Source: Variovorax sp. PAMC28562
Lineage (GTDB): Bacteria > Pseudomonadota > Gammaproteobacteria > Burkholderiales > Burkholderiaceae_C
Direction: 5' to 3'
Length of the DNA: 64,000 nt
NCBI RefSeq assembly: GCF_014303735.1
Contig: NZ_CP060296.1
Location: 4,113,501 to 4,177,500 of the forward strand
A program made the position numbers and the translations under genes. Of the stretch, positions 24,926 to 34,563 are shown piece by piece. The stretch's first letter is position 1, and each line of letters begins with the position of its first letter. The notes beneath the pieces are model-generated. The model searched no databases and had not been told where the DNA came from. It was given only the letters and a program-made list of their open reading frames with translations.

Positions 24926-24939
24926 TTGACCTGGGACAA
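24926..24939. promoter_or_regulatory. degenerate FNR-like site before the hemerythrin gene
   Basis: TTGACCTGGGACAA keeps the outer bases of an FNR box but not the full inner arms. Its centre would be -41.5 from a start near 24891, about 20 nt before the hemerythrin ATG, so the placement is right although the sequence is weak. Confidence 0.35.
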
Positions 24940-24972
24940 CATGGGTCGTAGCGACGCCAAAGATAAAGCGCG

Positions 24973-25004
24973 AAAAAAGAAAAGCCCGGAAGGCTCCGGG
25001 CTTT
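24973..25004 (-). terminator. rho-independent terminator after tRNA-Cys
   Basis: A 10-bp stem (AAAGCCCGGA / TCCGGGCTTT) with a 4-nt loop at 24981-25004 is followed, reading the minus strand, by TCTTTTTTCG. It ends the tRNA-Gly/tRNA-Cys transcription unit. Confidence 0.85.
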
Positions 25005-25028
25005 GATTCGCTACATCAGCATTTTTTT

Positions 25029-25102
25029 TGGAGGCGCGACCCGGAGTCGAACCGGGCTACACGGATTTGCAATCCGTTGCATAACCGCTTTGCTATCGCG
25101 CC
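25029..25102 (-). tRNA. tRNA-Cys (GCA)
   Basis: A complete 74-nt cloverleaf on the minus strand, with a 7-bp acceptor stem (GGCGCGA / TCGCGCC), anticodon GCA in loop TTGCAAA, a T-arm with GGTTCGACTCC and an encoded CCA end. It lies 66 nt downstream of tRNA-Gly. Confidence 0.96.
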
Positions 25103-25130
25103 AAAAAAAACTGTTCGAAAACAACCTGCG

Positions 25131-25161
25131 AAAAAAAGGGAAGCATGTAGCTTCCCTTTTT
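25131..25161 (-). terminator. strong hairpin between tRNA-Gly and tRNA-Cys
   Basis: A perfect 12-bp inverted repeat (arms 25133-25144 and 25150-25161, loop ATGTA) has A-rich and T-rich ends, so it looks like a bidirectional terminator. Lying between two tRNA genes on one strand, it may be a processing hairpin or a partial terminator that lowers tRNA-Cys relative to tRNA-Gly. Confidence 0.6.
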
Positions 25162-25168
25162 CAAAACT

Positions 25169-25244
25169 TGGAGCGGGATAAGAGACTCGAACTCTCGACC
25201 TCAACCTTGGCAAGGTTGCGCTCTACCAACTGAGCTAATCCCGC
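25169..25244 (-). tRNA. tRNA-Gly (GCC)
   Basis: A complete 76-nt tRNA on the minus strand, with acceptor GCGGGAT, D-arm AGCTCAGTTGGTAGAGC, anticodon GCC within TTGCCAA, T-arm GAGTTCGAGTCTC and an encoded CCA. Its promoter is visible just upstream at 25259-25288. Confidence 0.97.
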
Positions 25245-25258
25245 GTTTCGAGCCTCAG

Positions 25259-25288
25259 ATTATACAACAAGTTTTGGCTCTCTGGCAA
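25259..25288 (-). promoter_or_regulatory. sigma-70 promoter for tRNA-Gly
   Basis: On the minus strand, TTGCCA (25283-25288) and a perfect TATAAT (25259-25264) are 18 bp apart. The start would be about 7 nt before the tRNA 5' end. The -35 partly overlaps the left arm of the hairpin at the lon 3' end. Confidence 0.75.
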
Positions 25289-25315
25289 GGCTCGATCAAT
25301 GTTTGATCGAGCCTT
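25287..25315 (-). terminator. 13-bp hairpin spanning the lon stop codon
   Basis: Arms at 25287-25299 and 25303-25315 form a perfect 13-bp inverted repeat with a 3-nt loop. It includes the last codons and the stop of lon. No U tract follows, so it may stabilise the mRNA 3' end or act as a weak terminator. Confidence 0.55.
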
Positions 25316-27746
25316 CCGTAGGCGCTGCAGCCGGCTGCGCAGAACGCTGCTTAGCCAACTCGGCGACCGCTGCGGCAGAGGCAGCGACTTCTTCATCGGA
25401 CAGCGGCGTCGGCATTCTCTCGAGAGCGATCTCGAGCACCTTGTCGATCCACTTCACCGGCACGATCTCGAGCCCGTTCTTCACGTTCTCGGGAATGTCC
25501 TGCAAGTCCTTCGCGTTTTCTTCCGGGATGAGCACCGTCTTGATGCCGCCACGCAGGGCAGCAAGCAACTTTTCCTTCAAGCCGCCGATGGCAGTCACTT
25601 CGCCGCGCAAGGTGATCTCGCCGGTCATCGCGACATCGCCACGCACCGGAATGCCCGTCAACGCCGACACGAAAGCCGTCGTCATCGCGGCGCCGGCGCT
25701 CGGGCCGTCTTTCGGCGTCGCGCCATCGGGCACGTGGATGTGGATGTCGCGCTTCTCGAACATCTCGTCCTTGATGCCAAGGCGGCGCGCCCGGCTGCGC
25801 ACCACCGTGCGTGCGGCCTCGACCGATTCCTTCATCACGTCGCCCAGCGAACCCGTGCGTGTGATGACGCCCTTGCCGGGCATCGTCACCGCTTCGATCG
25901 TGAGCAGATCGCCGCCCACTTCGGTCCATGCGAGACCGACGACCTGGCCCACTTGGTTCTGCTTTTCAGCAAGACCGAAGCTGTACTTGCGCACGCCCAG
26001 AAAGTCGTTCAGGTTGCTCCCGTCGACGGTCACCTTCGGCGTCATCTTCTTGAGCAGCAGGCCCTTGACGACCTTGCGACAGATCTTCGACAGCTCCCGC
26101 TCGAGAGAGCGCACGCCGGCTTCACGCGTGTAGTAGCGCACGATGTCGCGCACCGCTTCTTCGGTGATGAGGAGCTCTTCGTCCTTCACGCCGTTGTTCT
26201 TCAACTGCTTGGGCAGCAGGTACTTCAGCGCGATGTGGGTCTTCTCGTCTTCGGTGTAGCCCGAGAGACGAATGACCTCCATCCGGTCCAGTAGTGCTGG
26301 CGGGATGTTCATCGAATTCGAAGTCGCCACGAACATCACGTCGGACAAATCGAAATCGACCTCGACATAGTGGTCGCCGAAGGTGTGGTTCTGCTCGGGG
26401 TCGAGCACTTCGAGCAACGCGCTCGACGGGTCGCCACGGAAATCGGTACCCAGCTTGTCGATTTCGTCGAGCAGGAAGAGCGGATTGCGTGTGCCGATCT
26501 TGTTCAGCCCCTGCAGCACCTTGCCCGGCAGCGCGCCGATGTATGTGCGGCGATGCCCGCGAATCTCGGCCTCGTCACGCATGCCGCCCAGGGCCATGCG
26601 CGTGTACTTGCGGCCGGTCGCTTTCGCGATCGACTGCCCGAGCGAAGTCTTGCCGACACCTGGAGGGCCGACCAGACACAGGATCGGCGCCTTTACCTTG
26701 TCCACGCGTTGTTGCACCGCGAGGTATTCCAGGATGCGGTCCTTGACCTTGTCGAGCCCGTAGTGATCTTCGTTGAGCACCGCCTCGGCATTGGCCAGGT
26801 CATGTTTGATCTTGGTCTTCTTGCTCCACGGCAGGCCGACCAGCACGTCGATGTAATTGCGCACCACTGTCGCCTCTGCTGACATCGGCGACATCAGCTT
26901 GAGCTTTTTGAGTTCGCTCTCGGCCTTTTTCAGCGCCTCTTTCGGCATCTTCGCGAGCTTGATCTTTTTCTCGATCTCCTCGATGTCGGCGCCGTCTTCA
27001 CCTTCACCCAACTCTTTTTGGATCGCCTTGACTTGCTCGTTAAGGTAGAAGTCGCGCTGGTTCTTCTCCATCTGGCGCTTCACGCGGCCACGAATCTTCT
27101 TGTCGACGTTCAGGATGTCGACTTCGCGTTCGAGTTGCCCGTACAGGTTTTCCAGGCGCGCCTTGATGTCGTCGAGGTCGAGCACAGCCTGCTTGTTGTC
27201 GAGCTTCAGCGGCAGGTGTGCGGCGATCGTGTCGGCCAGGCGACCTGGATCGTCGATGCTGGAGATCGACGTGAGGATCTCGGGCGGGATCTTCTTGTTG
27301 AGCTTCACGTACTGGTCGAACTGCTGCATGACCGCGCGGCGCAATGCTTCGACTTCAGTGCCCTTGGCTGCGCCTTCGACCGCTTCGATCGGGCTCACGT
27401 TGGCCGAGAAGTGGGTCTCGCTGTCGTCGATGCGGTTCACGCGTGCGCGTTGCTGGCCTTCTACCAGCACCTTCACGGTGCCGTCTGGCAGCTTGAGCAT
27501 CTGCAGGATGGTCGAGACGCAACCGACCTCGAACATGTCTTCGACAGAAGGCTCGTCCTTGGCCGCGGCCTTCTGCGCCACCAGCATGATGCGGCGCTCG
27601 GATTCCATCGCGAGTTCGAGCGCCTTGATACTTTTGGGTCGGCCCACGAAAAGCGGGATGACCATGTGGGGAAACACCACGACATCGCGCAGCGGGAGCA
27701 GCGGCAGGTCGAGGGCGTCGGATGGCAAGGGGATATGACCGGACAT
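25296..27746 (-). CDS. lon: ATP-dependent protease Lon
   Basis: An 816-aa AAA+ serine protease of normal length. It has an N-terminal LON substrate domain, a Walker A (GPPGVGKTS), a Walker B in [11 protein letters not shown], and a C-terminal protease domain with catalytic Ser in KDGPSAGAA and Lys in [10 protein letters not shown]. It degrades misfolded and regulatory proteins. ATG 27746 ([10 protein letters not shown]) fits the family; the longer frame upstream runs back toward clpX. It is 10 bp after clpX, so probably cotranscribed with it. Confidence 0.97.
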   Translation of the reverse strand: MSGHIPLPSDALDLPLLPLRDVVVFPHMVIPLFVGRPKSIKALELAMESERRIMLVAQKAAAKDEPSVEDMFEVGCVSTILQMLKLPDGTVKVLVEGQQRARVNRIDDSETHFSANVSPIEAVEGAAKGTEVEALRRAVMQQFDQYVKLNKKIPPEILTSISSIDDPGRLADTIAAHLPLKLDNKQAVLDLDDIKARLENLYGQLEREVDILNVDKKIRGRVKRQMEKNQRDFYLNEQVKAIQKELGEGEDGADIEEIEKKIKLAKMPKEALKKAESELKKLKLMSPMSAEATVVRNYIDVLVGLPWSKKTKIKHDLANAEAVLNEDHYGLDKVKDRILEYLAVQQRVDKVKAPILCLVGPPGVGKTSLGQSIAKATGRKYTRMALGGMRDEAEIRGHRRTYIGALPGKVLQGLNKIGTRNPLFLLDEIDKLGTDFRGDPSSALLEVLDPEQNHTFGDHYVEVDFDLSDVMFVATSNSMNIPPALLDRMEVIRLSGYTEDEKTHIALKYLLPKQLKNNGVKDEELLITEEAVRDIVRYYTREAGVRSLERELSKICRKVVKGLLLKKMTPKVTVDGSNLNDFLGVRKYSFGLAEKQNQVGQVVGLAWTEVGGDLLTIEAVTMPGKGVITRTGSLGDVMKESVEAARTVVRSRARRLGIKDEMFEKRDIHIHVPDGATPKDGPSAGAAMTTAFVSALTGIPVRGDVAMTGEITLRGEVTAIGGLKEKLLAALRGGIKTVLIPEENAKDLQDIPENVKNGLEIVPVKWIDKVLEIALERMPTPLSDEEVAASAAAVAELAKQRSAQPAAAPTEGSIKH

Positions 27747-27756
27747 GGAAATCCTT

Positions 27757-29022
27757 TTAGGCCTTTTTCGCTGCTTCGCGGTACACGAGCAGCGGGGGCT
27801 TGTTTTCATCGATGGTCGATTCCTCGACCACCACCTTGTCGACATTGATCGCGTTAGGCAGTTCGAACATGGTGTCGATCAACGACTGTTCAAGGATCGA
27901 GCGCAATCCGCGGGCGCCGGTCTTGCGTGCCAGCGCTTTGCGTGCAATCGCCTTCAACGCCGCCGGACGAATCTCCAGGTCGACGCCTTCCATTTGCAGC
28001 AGCTTGGTGAACTGCTTGACCACCGCATTCTTGGGTTCGGTCAGGATCTGAACCAGCGCGTCTTCGCTGAGTTCGGCCAGCGAAGCAATCACCGGCATGC
28101 GGCCGACGAGTTCGGGGATGAGGCCGAACTTGATCAGGTCTTCGGGTTCGACTTCGCGGAACACATCGGTGAGGCTGCGTTCCTTCTTGCTGCGCACCGA
28201 GGCGCCGAAGCCGATGCCCGAAGCCTCGGTGCGGTTCTCGATGACCTTTTCAAGTCCGGAGAAAGCACCGCCGCAGATGAACAGGATGTTGGTCGTGTCG
28301 ATCTGCAGAAAGTCCTGGTTAGGGTGCTTGCGTCCGCCTTGGGGCGGCACGCTGGCCATCGTGCCTTCGATGAGCTTCAGCAGCGCCTGCTGCACGCCCT
28401 CGCCCGACACGTCGCGCGTGATGGACGGGTTGTCCGACTTGCGCGAGATCTTGTCGATCTCGTCGATGTAGACGATGCCGCGCTGCGCCCGCTCGACTTC
28501 GTAGTTGCAGCTTTGCAATAACTTCTGGATGATGTTCTCGACGTCTTCGCCGACGTAGCCGGCTTCGGTCAGCGTGGTGGCATCGGCCATCACGAAAGGC
28601 ACGTCGAGCATGCGCGCCAGCGTTTGCGCCAGCAGCGTCTTGCCCGAACCGGTCGGGCCGATCAACAGGATGTTGCTCTTGCTGAGTTCGACCTCTTCGC
28701 CCTTGGACTTTTCCTTGTGACGCAGACGTTTGTAGTGGTTGTACACAGCCACCGACAACATGCGCTTCGCCGGCTCCTGGCCGATCACGTAGTTGTCGAG
28801 GTTGGTCTTGATCTCGAGCGGTGTCGGCAGATCGTTGCGGGCGTCGCGTGCTTCTTCACCGGCGGGCAACTCGTCGCGGATGATTTCGTTGCAGAGGTCG
28901 ATGCACTCGTCGCAGATGAAGACCGATGGCCCTGCGATCAGCTTCTTGACCTCGTGCTGGCTCTTTCCGCAGAACGAGCAGTAAAGCGTTTTTTCGCTGG
29001 AAGAGCCTTTTTTGTCGGCCAT
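27757..29022 (-). CDS. clpX: ClpXP unfoldase subunit ClpX
   Basis: A 421-aa AAA+ unfoldase. The N-terminal zinc-binding domain has C15, C18, C37 and C40. The Walker A is GPTGSGKT, the Walker B is VYIDEIDKI, and the IGF loop that docks ClpP is present (GIGFG). It recognises tagged substrates and feeds ClpP. It is separated from clpP by 105 bp holding a terminator-like hairpin. Confidence 0.97.
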   Translation of the reverse strand: MADKKGSSSEKTLYCSFCGKSQHEVKKLIAGPSVFICDECIDLCNEIIRDELPAGEEARDARNDLPTPLEIKTNLDNYVIGQEPAKRMLSVAVYNHYKRLRHKEKSKGEEVELSKSNILLIGPTGSGKTLLAQTLARMLDVPFVMADATTLTEAGYVGEDVENIIQKLLQSCNYEVERAQRGIVYIDEIDKISRKSDNPSITRDVSGEGVQQALLKLIEGTMASVPPQGGRKHPNQDFLQIDTTNILFICGGAFSGLEKVIENRTEASGIGFGASVRSKKERSLTDVFREVEPEDLIKFGLIPELVGRMPVIASLAELSEDALVQILTEPKNAVVKQFTKLLQMEGVDLEIRPAALKAIARKALARKTGARGLRSILEQSLIDTMFELPNAINVDKVVVEESTIDENKPPLLVYREAAKKA

Positions 29023-29061
29023 GCAGGTGCCTCGTAACTGGGATTTATCAATGATAGCGAA

Positions 29062-29096
29062 ACAAAAACGGCGTTCCCCGTGTGGGAAACGCCGTT
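29062..29096 (-). terminator. terminator or attenuator between clpP and clpX
   Basis: Arms AACGGCGTTCCC (29067-29078) and GGGAAACGCCGTT (29084-29096) pair with one bulged A. Reading the minus strand the hairpin is followed by TTTTTGTTTCG. It should stop part of the clpP transcripts before clpX. Confidence 0.75.
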
Positions 29097-29127
29097 CGTT
29101 GCCGTGGCGCGTCAGCGCCGCGAACGG

Positions 29128-29739
29128 TTACACACCGCGTTTCGAAATAACCTGGTCGACCAGGCCGTATTCCTTGGACTCGTCGGCCGTCAGGAAATAG
29201 TCGCGTTCGGTGTCGCGCTGGATCTTTTCGAGCGGTTGACCGGTGCGCTCTGCAAGGATGCGGTTCATCTGCTCACGCGTCTTCAGGATATCGCGTGCGT
29301 GAATCTCGATATCGGTTGCCTGACCGCGTGCGCCGCCCAGCACCTGGTGGATCATGATCTTGGAATTGGGCAACGAGAAGCGCTTGCCCTTTTCACCGGC
29401 TGCCAACAAAAACGCGCCCATGCTGGCGGCAAAGCCGATGCACAGGGTGGACACGTCGGGCTTGATGAACTGCATCGTGTCGTAGATCGCCATGCCGGCG
29501 CTCACGCTGCCGCCCGGCGAGTTGATATAGAACGAAATGTCCTTGTCCGGGTTCTCGCTCTCGAGGAACAGCAACTGCGCAACCACCAGATTGGCGGTCT
29601 GGTCGTTGACCTCGCCCACCAGGAAAATCACGCGCTCTTTCAGCAAGCGCGAATAGATGTCGTAAGACCGCTCGCCGCGGCCCGACTGCTCGATGACCAT
29701 CGGAACCATGCCGAGGCCTTGAATTTCTTGTGCGCTCAT
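29128..29739 (-). CDS. clpP: ClpP protease subunit
   Basis: A 203-aa serine peptidase that forms the 14-mer proteolytic chamber with ClpX. The catalytic triad is Ser106 (GFAASMGAF), His131 (MIHQVLGG) and Asp180. The start ATG 29739 is chosen because GGAGAG lies seven bases ahead and [15 protein letters not shown] matches related ClpP proteins. A longer frame from 29781 or 29859 is open but lacks support. Confidence 0.96.
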   Translation of the reverse strand: MSAQEIQGLGMVPMVIEQSGRGERSYDIYSRLLKERVIFLVGEVNDQTANLVVAQLLFLESENPDKDISFYINSPGGSVSAGMAIYDTMQFIKPDVSTLCIGFAASMGAFLLAAGEKGKRFSLPNSKIMIHQVLGGARGQATDIEIHARDILKTREQMNRILAERTGQPLEKIQRDTERDYFLTADESKEYGLVDQVISKRGV

Positions 29740-29808
29740 GAATTTGCTCTCCGAATAAGGGGTTCGTTCGTAATTCGTCATTGACTGCCACTGACTGTAC
29801 GCCTCAGT

Positions 29809-29846
29809 GAAATGGGGCTCGTACCGCAAAGCACAAGCCCCATTTC
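29809..29846. repeat. 11-bp inverted repeat between tig and clpP
   Basis: GAAATGGGGCT (29809-29819) and AGCCCCATTTC (29836-29846) form a perfect stem with a 16-nt loop in the tig-clpP gap. It lacks a U tract in either direction. It may be an RNA processing or stabilising element that separates the two messages. Confidence 0.55.
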
Positions 29847-29886
29847 CGTCCCCGCTCATGCAGAGACGGCAGCTCTCGAGCAGCTA

Positions 29887-31200
29887 TCAGTTTTGCTGCG
29901 CCATCAGCTCGTCGAACGACACCGACTTGTCGGCGACCTTGGCCTTGCCGAGCACGAAATCCGTCACGTTGTTCTCAATGACGACAGCTTCGACTTCGGC
30001 CAGACGGCGGTTGTCGCTGAAGTACCAGCGCACCACGTCGGCCGGCTTTTCGTAGCTCGCGGCCAGCTCGTCGATATGGGCTTTGATCTGCTCCGGCTTG
30101 GCTTGCAGTTCGTTGGCGCGCACCAGCTCGGCGACGACCAGGCCCAAGCGCACGCGGCGCTCGGCTTGCGGACGGAACACGTCATCGGGAATCGGTGCCT
30201 TGTCGGCATCCTTGATGCCGCGCTGCTTGAGCTCGGCACGGGCGCCTTCGACCATGCGGTCGACTTCGGCCTGCACGCTCGAGTTGGGCAGGTCGAGCTC
30301 GGCATTGGTGATCAGCGCGTCCATCACGGCGTTCTTGTTGCGCGCCAGCAAACGGAACTTCACTTCACGTTCGAGGTTGCGCTTGATGTCGGCACGGAGC
30401 CCTTCGACGGTGGCTTCGGCGATGCCGAGCGACTTGGCGAGTTGTTCGTTGACTTCTGGCAGGTGCGTCGATTCGATCTTCTTCACGGTGACCATGAAGT
30501 CGGCCTGCTTGCCGGCCACATCCTTGCCGTGATAGTCGGCCGGGAAAGAGAGCGGGAAGGTGCGGCTGTCGCCGGACTTCAAACCACGCACCGCGTCTTC
30601 GAATTCCTTCAGCATCTGGCCTTCGCCGATGATGAACTGGAAGTCTTCGGCCTTGCCGCCCTGGAAAGTCTCGCCTTCGATCTTGCCTTCGAAGTCGACC
30701 GTCACGCGGTCGTCGTCTTGCGCTGCAGCGTCGATGGCGCGCTGCGCGAAGGTGCGGCGCTGCTTGCGCAGGATGTCGAGGGTCTTGTCGACCGAGTCGT
30801 CGCCGACTTCGGCGGTGATGCGTTCGACTTCAGCACCGGCCAGGTCCTTGATCTTGACTTCAGGGAACACCTCGAAAATCGCGTCGAACGCCAGTTCGCC
30901 TTCAGGCGACTCTTCCTTCTCGGTGATGCGCGGCTGGCCGGCAACACGGAGCTTGGCTTCGTTGGCGGCTTGCGAAAAAGCCTCGCCGACCTTGTCGTTC
31001 ATCACTTCGTAGTGAACCGAATAGCCGTAGCGCTGGGCCACGACGTTCATCGGCACCTTACCGGGACGAAAGCCGTCCATCTTGACGGTACGGGCCAGCT
31101 TCTTCAGGCGCGAGTCGACTTCGGACTGGATGGTGCTGGCCGGCAAGGTCAGCGTGATCTTGCGTTCGAGCTTTTCGAGGGTTTCAACGTTCACGGTCAT
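29887..31200 (-). CDS. tig: trigger factor
   Basis: A 437-aa ribosome-associated chaperone with N-terminal ribosome-binding domain (signature GFRPGKVP), a central FKBP-type prolyl isomerase domain (about 150-240) and a C-terminal substrate-cradling domain. It sits 26 bp downstream of tRNA-Leu on the same strand and heads the tig-clpP-clpX-lon block, the usual proteobacterial order. Confidence 0.97.
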   Translation of the reverse strand: MTVNVETLEKLERKITLTLPASTIQSEVDSRLKKLARTVKMDGFRPGKVPMNVVAQRYGYSVHYEVMNDKVGEAFSQAANEAKLRVAGQPRITEKEESPEGELAFDAIFEVFPEVKIKDLAGAEVERITAEVGDDSVDKTLDILRKQRRTFAQRAIDAAAQDDDRVTVDFEGKIEGETFQGGKAEDFQFIIGEGQMLKEFEDAVRGLKSGDSRTFPLSFPADYHGKDVAGKQADFMVTVKKIESTHLPEVNEQLAKSLGIAEATVEGLRADIKRNLEREVKFRLLARNKNAVMDALITNAELDLPNSSVQAEVDRMVEGARAELKQRGIKDADKAPIPDDVFRPQAERRVRLGLVVAELVRANELQAKPEQIKAHIDELAASYEKPADVVRWYFSDNRRLAEVEAVVIENNVTDFVLGKAKVADKSVSFDELMAQQN

Positions 31201-31226
31201 CGGACTCTTCCTTTTGATGGGGTTTC

Positions 31227-31313
31227 TGGTGCGCGGGGCCGGACTCGAACCGGCACGTTCTTGCGAACGTCAGGACCTAAACCTGGTGCGTCTACCAATT
31301 TCGCCACCCGCGC
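31227..31313 (-). tRNA. tRNA-Leu (TAG)
   Basis: An 87-nt tRNA with the long variable arm of leucine tRNAs. Acceptor GCGCGGG pairs with CCCGCGC, the anticodon is TAG in TTTAGGT, the T-arm is CCGGTTCGAGTCCGG, and CCA is encoded. It is immediately upstream of tig and may share its transcript. Confidence 0.96.
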
Positions 31314-31332
31314 GATCAGGTGAAATGGATGC

Positions 31333-31367
31333 GAAAACGGGCGGCCTCTGAAAAGCAGACCACCCGT
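31333..31367 (-). terminator. terminator of the RND pump operon
   Basis: Read on the minus strand, ACGGGTGGTCT pairs with AGAGGCCGCCCGT (11 pairs, two of them G-U), loop GCTTTTC, then TTTTCGC. It lies between the RND gene end and tRNA-Leu and separates the two units. Confidence 0.65.
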
Positions 31368-31389
31368 CGAAATCGGTCAACCGCGCATT

Positions 31390-34300
31390 TTAAGCGCTAA
31401 CGGGGACGTGTTTCAGCACCTCTTGCGAACCTTCGACAGGTTCGCGCTTGACCCTGAACGCCGCGGCATACATTGCAGGCAAGGCCAACAGGGTCAGCAC
31501 GGTTGCCACGATCAGCCCGCCCATGATGGCGACCGCCATCGGCCCCCAGAAGACACTGCGCGACAGCGGAATCATCGCCAGCACCGCAGCCGCCGCGGTC
31601 AGCACGATCGGCCGCAGCCGCCGCACAGCCGATTCGACGATGGCATCCCAGGCAGGTACGCCCGCCGACCGGTCGCTCTCTATCTGGTCGATCAGGATCA
31701 CCGAGTTGCGCTGGATCATGCCCATCAACGCGATCACGCCGAGCAGCGCGACAAAGCCGAACGGCCGGTTCAGCAGCAGCAATGCCGCCGACACACCCGC
31801 GATACCCAGCGGCCCGGTAATGAACACCAGCAACGACCGGCTGAAGCTGTGCAACTGCAGCATCAGCAACGTGAACACCAGGAACAACATGATCGGCACG
31901 CCGACCACGATCGACGACGAACCCTTGCTGCTCTCCTCCACGGCGCCCGCCACTTCGATGCGATAGGCGCCCTGCCCGTCGGCCCGCCACTTCGCCTCGA
32001 TCTCGCGGAGCTTCGGCAGCAACTGGCTGGTCACGGTCGCGCCTTGCAGCCCCTCGACGATGTCGCCCTGCACGGTGATCGTGTAGTCGCGGTTCTGGCG
32101 CCAGATCACGCCCGGCTCCCATGTGAATACCGGTCGGGCGATCTGCGTCAACGGAATCGAATGGCCGGATGTCGTCGGGATGTAGGCGTTGCCGATGTCC
32201 GAGATCGCCTGGCGCTCGTCCGGTGACTGGCGCAAGACAATGTCGATGAGCCGGTCGTTCTCGCGGTACTGGCCCACGTTGGTGCCGCTGAACATCGTCT
32301 TGGACGCTTGCGCGATCGCCTGGCTCGTCACGCCCAAGGCGCGTGCCTTCGACTGATCGATCTCGAGCCGGATCACCTTGACCGACTCGTTCCAGTTGTC
32401 GTTGACGCCGCGCATGTTGGCGTTGTCGCGCATCACGGCCTTGACCTCGTCGGCCTTGATGCGCAGCGCCGCCGGATCCGTGCCGATCACGCGAAACTGC
32501 ACCGGGTATGCGACAGGCGGGCCATTGGGCAGCAGCTTGACGCGGCCCCGCACCTCGGGGAATTCCTGTGCCAGGATGGCCGGCAGTTTCACGCGAAGCA
32601 ACTCTCGCTGATGCAGATCTTTCGTCAGCACGATCATCTGCGACACGTTGGTTTGCGGGAACACCTGGTCGAGTGGCAGATAGAAGCGAGGCACGCCGGT
32701 GCCGATCCAGGTCGCCACCGTGGCCACGCCGGACTCCTGCATGAACCGTTTCTCGGCACGTCGGGCAATGGCTTCAGACGCTGCGAACGAAGTGCCTTCG
32801 GGCGACCACAGTTCAACCAGGATTTCAGGTCGACTCGAATCGGGAAAGAACTGCTGCTGGACCTTGCCCATGCCGACGATGCCCAACGCAAAGATCGCAA
32901 CAGTCGCACCGATGGTGATCCAGCGGTACTCCACGCACCAGTTCACCGTGCGGCGGAACGTGTTGTAGAAGGGCGAGTCGAACAGCTCGTGCGGTGGCGC
33001 GTCGGGGTCGTGCGGCTTCACCTTGAGCAGCACCGTGCCGAGATACGGCACGAAATACACCGACACGATCCAGCTCAACAGCAGTGCGATCACGGTCACC
33101 GCGAAGATCGCGAAGGTGTACTCGCCCGTCACAGACTTGGCGATGCCGATGGGCAGGAAGCCAGCCGCGGTAATCAAGGTGCCAGTCAGCATCGGCTTGG
33201 CGGTCACGTCGTAGGCGTAGGTCGCGGCACGCACCTTGTCGTAGCCCTCCTCCATCTTCCGCACCATCATCTCGACCGCGATGATCGCGTCGTCGACCAA
33301 GAGGCCGAGCGCGATGATCAGCGAGCCGAGCGAAATCTTGTGCAACCCGATGCCGAAGTAGTTCATCGCCAGGAAAGTCAGCGCCAGCACCAGCGGAATG
33401 GTGATCGCCACCACCAGCCCCGGCCGGATGTCGACATACCAGCCGAAGCGCCCACCCTTGTGAAGCCCGAGCGCAATGAAGCTCACTGCCAGCACGATGG
33501 CCACGGCCTCGACCAGGACGTCGATGAACTCGCTGACGGAGTCGGCCACCGCCACCGGCTGGTCCTGGATCTGCGCCAGCTTGACGCCGGCTGGCAACTG
33601 CCTGTCGATCTCTTTGGTCGCGACCTTCAGCGCCTTGCCCAGCGCGATGATGTCGCCGCCCTTGGCCATCGAAATGCCGAGTGCCACGACTTCCTTGCCC
33701 TGGTAATGCACCTTGACGGTCGGCGGATCGACGTAGCCACGGTGAATGTCGGCGATGTCGCCGAGGCGCAGCTGGTTGCCCGAACTGCCGCGAATGGGCA
33801 TGTCGCGCAACTGTTCGACGCTGGTGAACTGCCCTGCCACGCGCACCTGCACCACGTCCAGCGGCGACTGGATCGTGCCGGCGGGCTCGACTGCGTTCTG
33901 CGAGCCGATCTGCGCCAGCACCGCGTTGAAGTCGAGCCCCAGTTGCGCCACGCGCTTCTGCGAAACCTCGATGAAGACTTTTTCGTCCTGCAGACCGAAT
34001 TGCTGCACCTTGGAAACGTCTTTGACGCGCAAGAGGCGCTGGCGCACATCGTCGGCAAAGGTCTTGAGCTCGGACTGGCTGAAGCCTTCGCTCTCGAGCG
34101 CGTAGATCACGCCGAAGACATCACCGAATTCGTCGTTGAAGAACGGACCCTGGATGCCGCCGGGCAAGTTTCCTCGCATGTCGGCGATCTTCTTGCGCAC
34201 CGTGTACCAGACGTTGGGTACCTCGCTGGCCTTGGACGAGTCCTTGATCTCGAAAATGATCTGCGACTCACCAGGCTTCGAGTAACTGCGGATCTTGTCG

Positions 34301-34563
34301 GCGTACGGCACCTCTTGCAGCGTGCGCTCGATCTTGTCGGTGACCTGCTCGGCCACCTGCTGCGCCGTGGCCCCGGGCCAGAACGTCTGCACGACCATCA
34401 CCCGGAAGGTGAACGGCGGGTCTTCGTCCTGCCCGAGCTGAAAGTACGAAGTGAACCCCAGCACCATGAGCACCAGCATCAGGTAGCGTGTGAGCGCCCC
34501 GTGGTCGAGCGCCCATTTGGAGAGATTGAACCCGGCGGGCTTGGCGTCGACCGGCGACGTCAT
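31390..34563 (-). CDS. RND efflux permease, TriC-like
   Basis: A 1057-aa inner-membrane pump with 12 predicted helices in two repeats and two large periplasmic loops. The N-terminal half has the GQDEDPPFTFRVMVVQT region resembling the TriC group of HAE1/RND pumps, and the conserved charged pair of the proton path (LLVDDAIIAVE). Substrate is unknown. Its ATG overlaps the adaptor stop in an ATGA. No outer-membrane channel gene follows, so the pump would have to borrow a channel encoded elsewhere, for example the one at 52752. Confidence 0.9.
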   Translation of the reverse strand: MTSPVDAKPAGFNLSKWALDHGALTRYLMLVLMVLGFTSYFQLGQDEDPPFTFRVMVVQTFWPGATAQQVAEQVTDKIERTLQEVPYADKIRSYSKPGESQIIFEIKDSSKASEVPNVWYTVRKKIADMRGNLPGGIQGPFFNDEFGDVFGVIYALESEGFSQSELKTFADDVRQRLLRVKDVSKVQQFGLQDEKVFIEVSQKRVAQLGLDFNAVLAQIGSQNAVEPAGTIQSPLDVVQVRVAGQFTSVEQLRDMPIRGSSGNQLRLGDIADIHRGYVDPPTVKVHYQGKEVVALGISMAKGGDIIALGKALKVATKEIDRQLPAGVKLAQIQDQPVAVADSVSEFIDVLVEAVAIVLAVSFIALGLHKGGRFGWYVDIRPGLVVAITIPLVLALTFLAMNYFGIGLHKISLGSLIIALGLLVDDAIIAVEMMVRKMEEGYDKVRAATYAYDVTAKPMLTGTLITAAGFLPIGIAKSVTGEYTFAIFAVTVIALLLSWIVSVYFVPYLGTVLLKVKPHDPDAPPHELFDSPFYNTFRRTVNWCVEYRWITIGATVAIFALGIVGMGKVQQQFFPDSSRPEILVELWSPEGTSFAASEAIARRAEKRFMQESGVATVATWIGTGVPRFYLPLDQVFPQTNVSQMIVLTKDLHQRELLRVKLPAILAQEFPEVRGRVKLLPNGPPVAYPVQFRVIGTDPAALRIKADEVKAVMRDNANMRGVNDNWNESVKVIRLEIDQSKARALGVTSQAIAQASKTMFSGTNVGQYRENDRLIDIVLRQSPDERQAISDIGNAYIPTTSGHSIPLTQIARPVFTWEPGVIWRQNRDYTITVQGDIVEGLQGATVTSQLLPKLREIEAKWRADGQGAYRIEVAGAVEESSKGSSSIVVGVPIMLFLVFTLLMLQLHSFSRSLLVFITGPLGIAGVSAALLLLNRPFGFVALLGVIALMGMIQRNSVILIDQIESDRSAGVPAWDAIVESAVRRLRPIVLTAAAAVLAMIPLSRSVFWGPMAVAIMGGLIVATVLTLLALPAMYAAAFRVKREPVEGSQEVLKHVPVSA

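Noticed and set aside
25296..27845. A longer Lon N-terminus reaching into clpX
   Set aside because: The extra residues are a shadow of clpX coding sequence; the family start is at MSGHIPLP.
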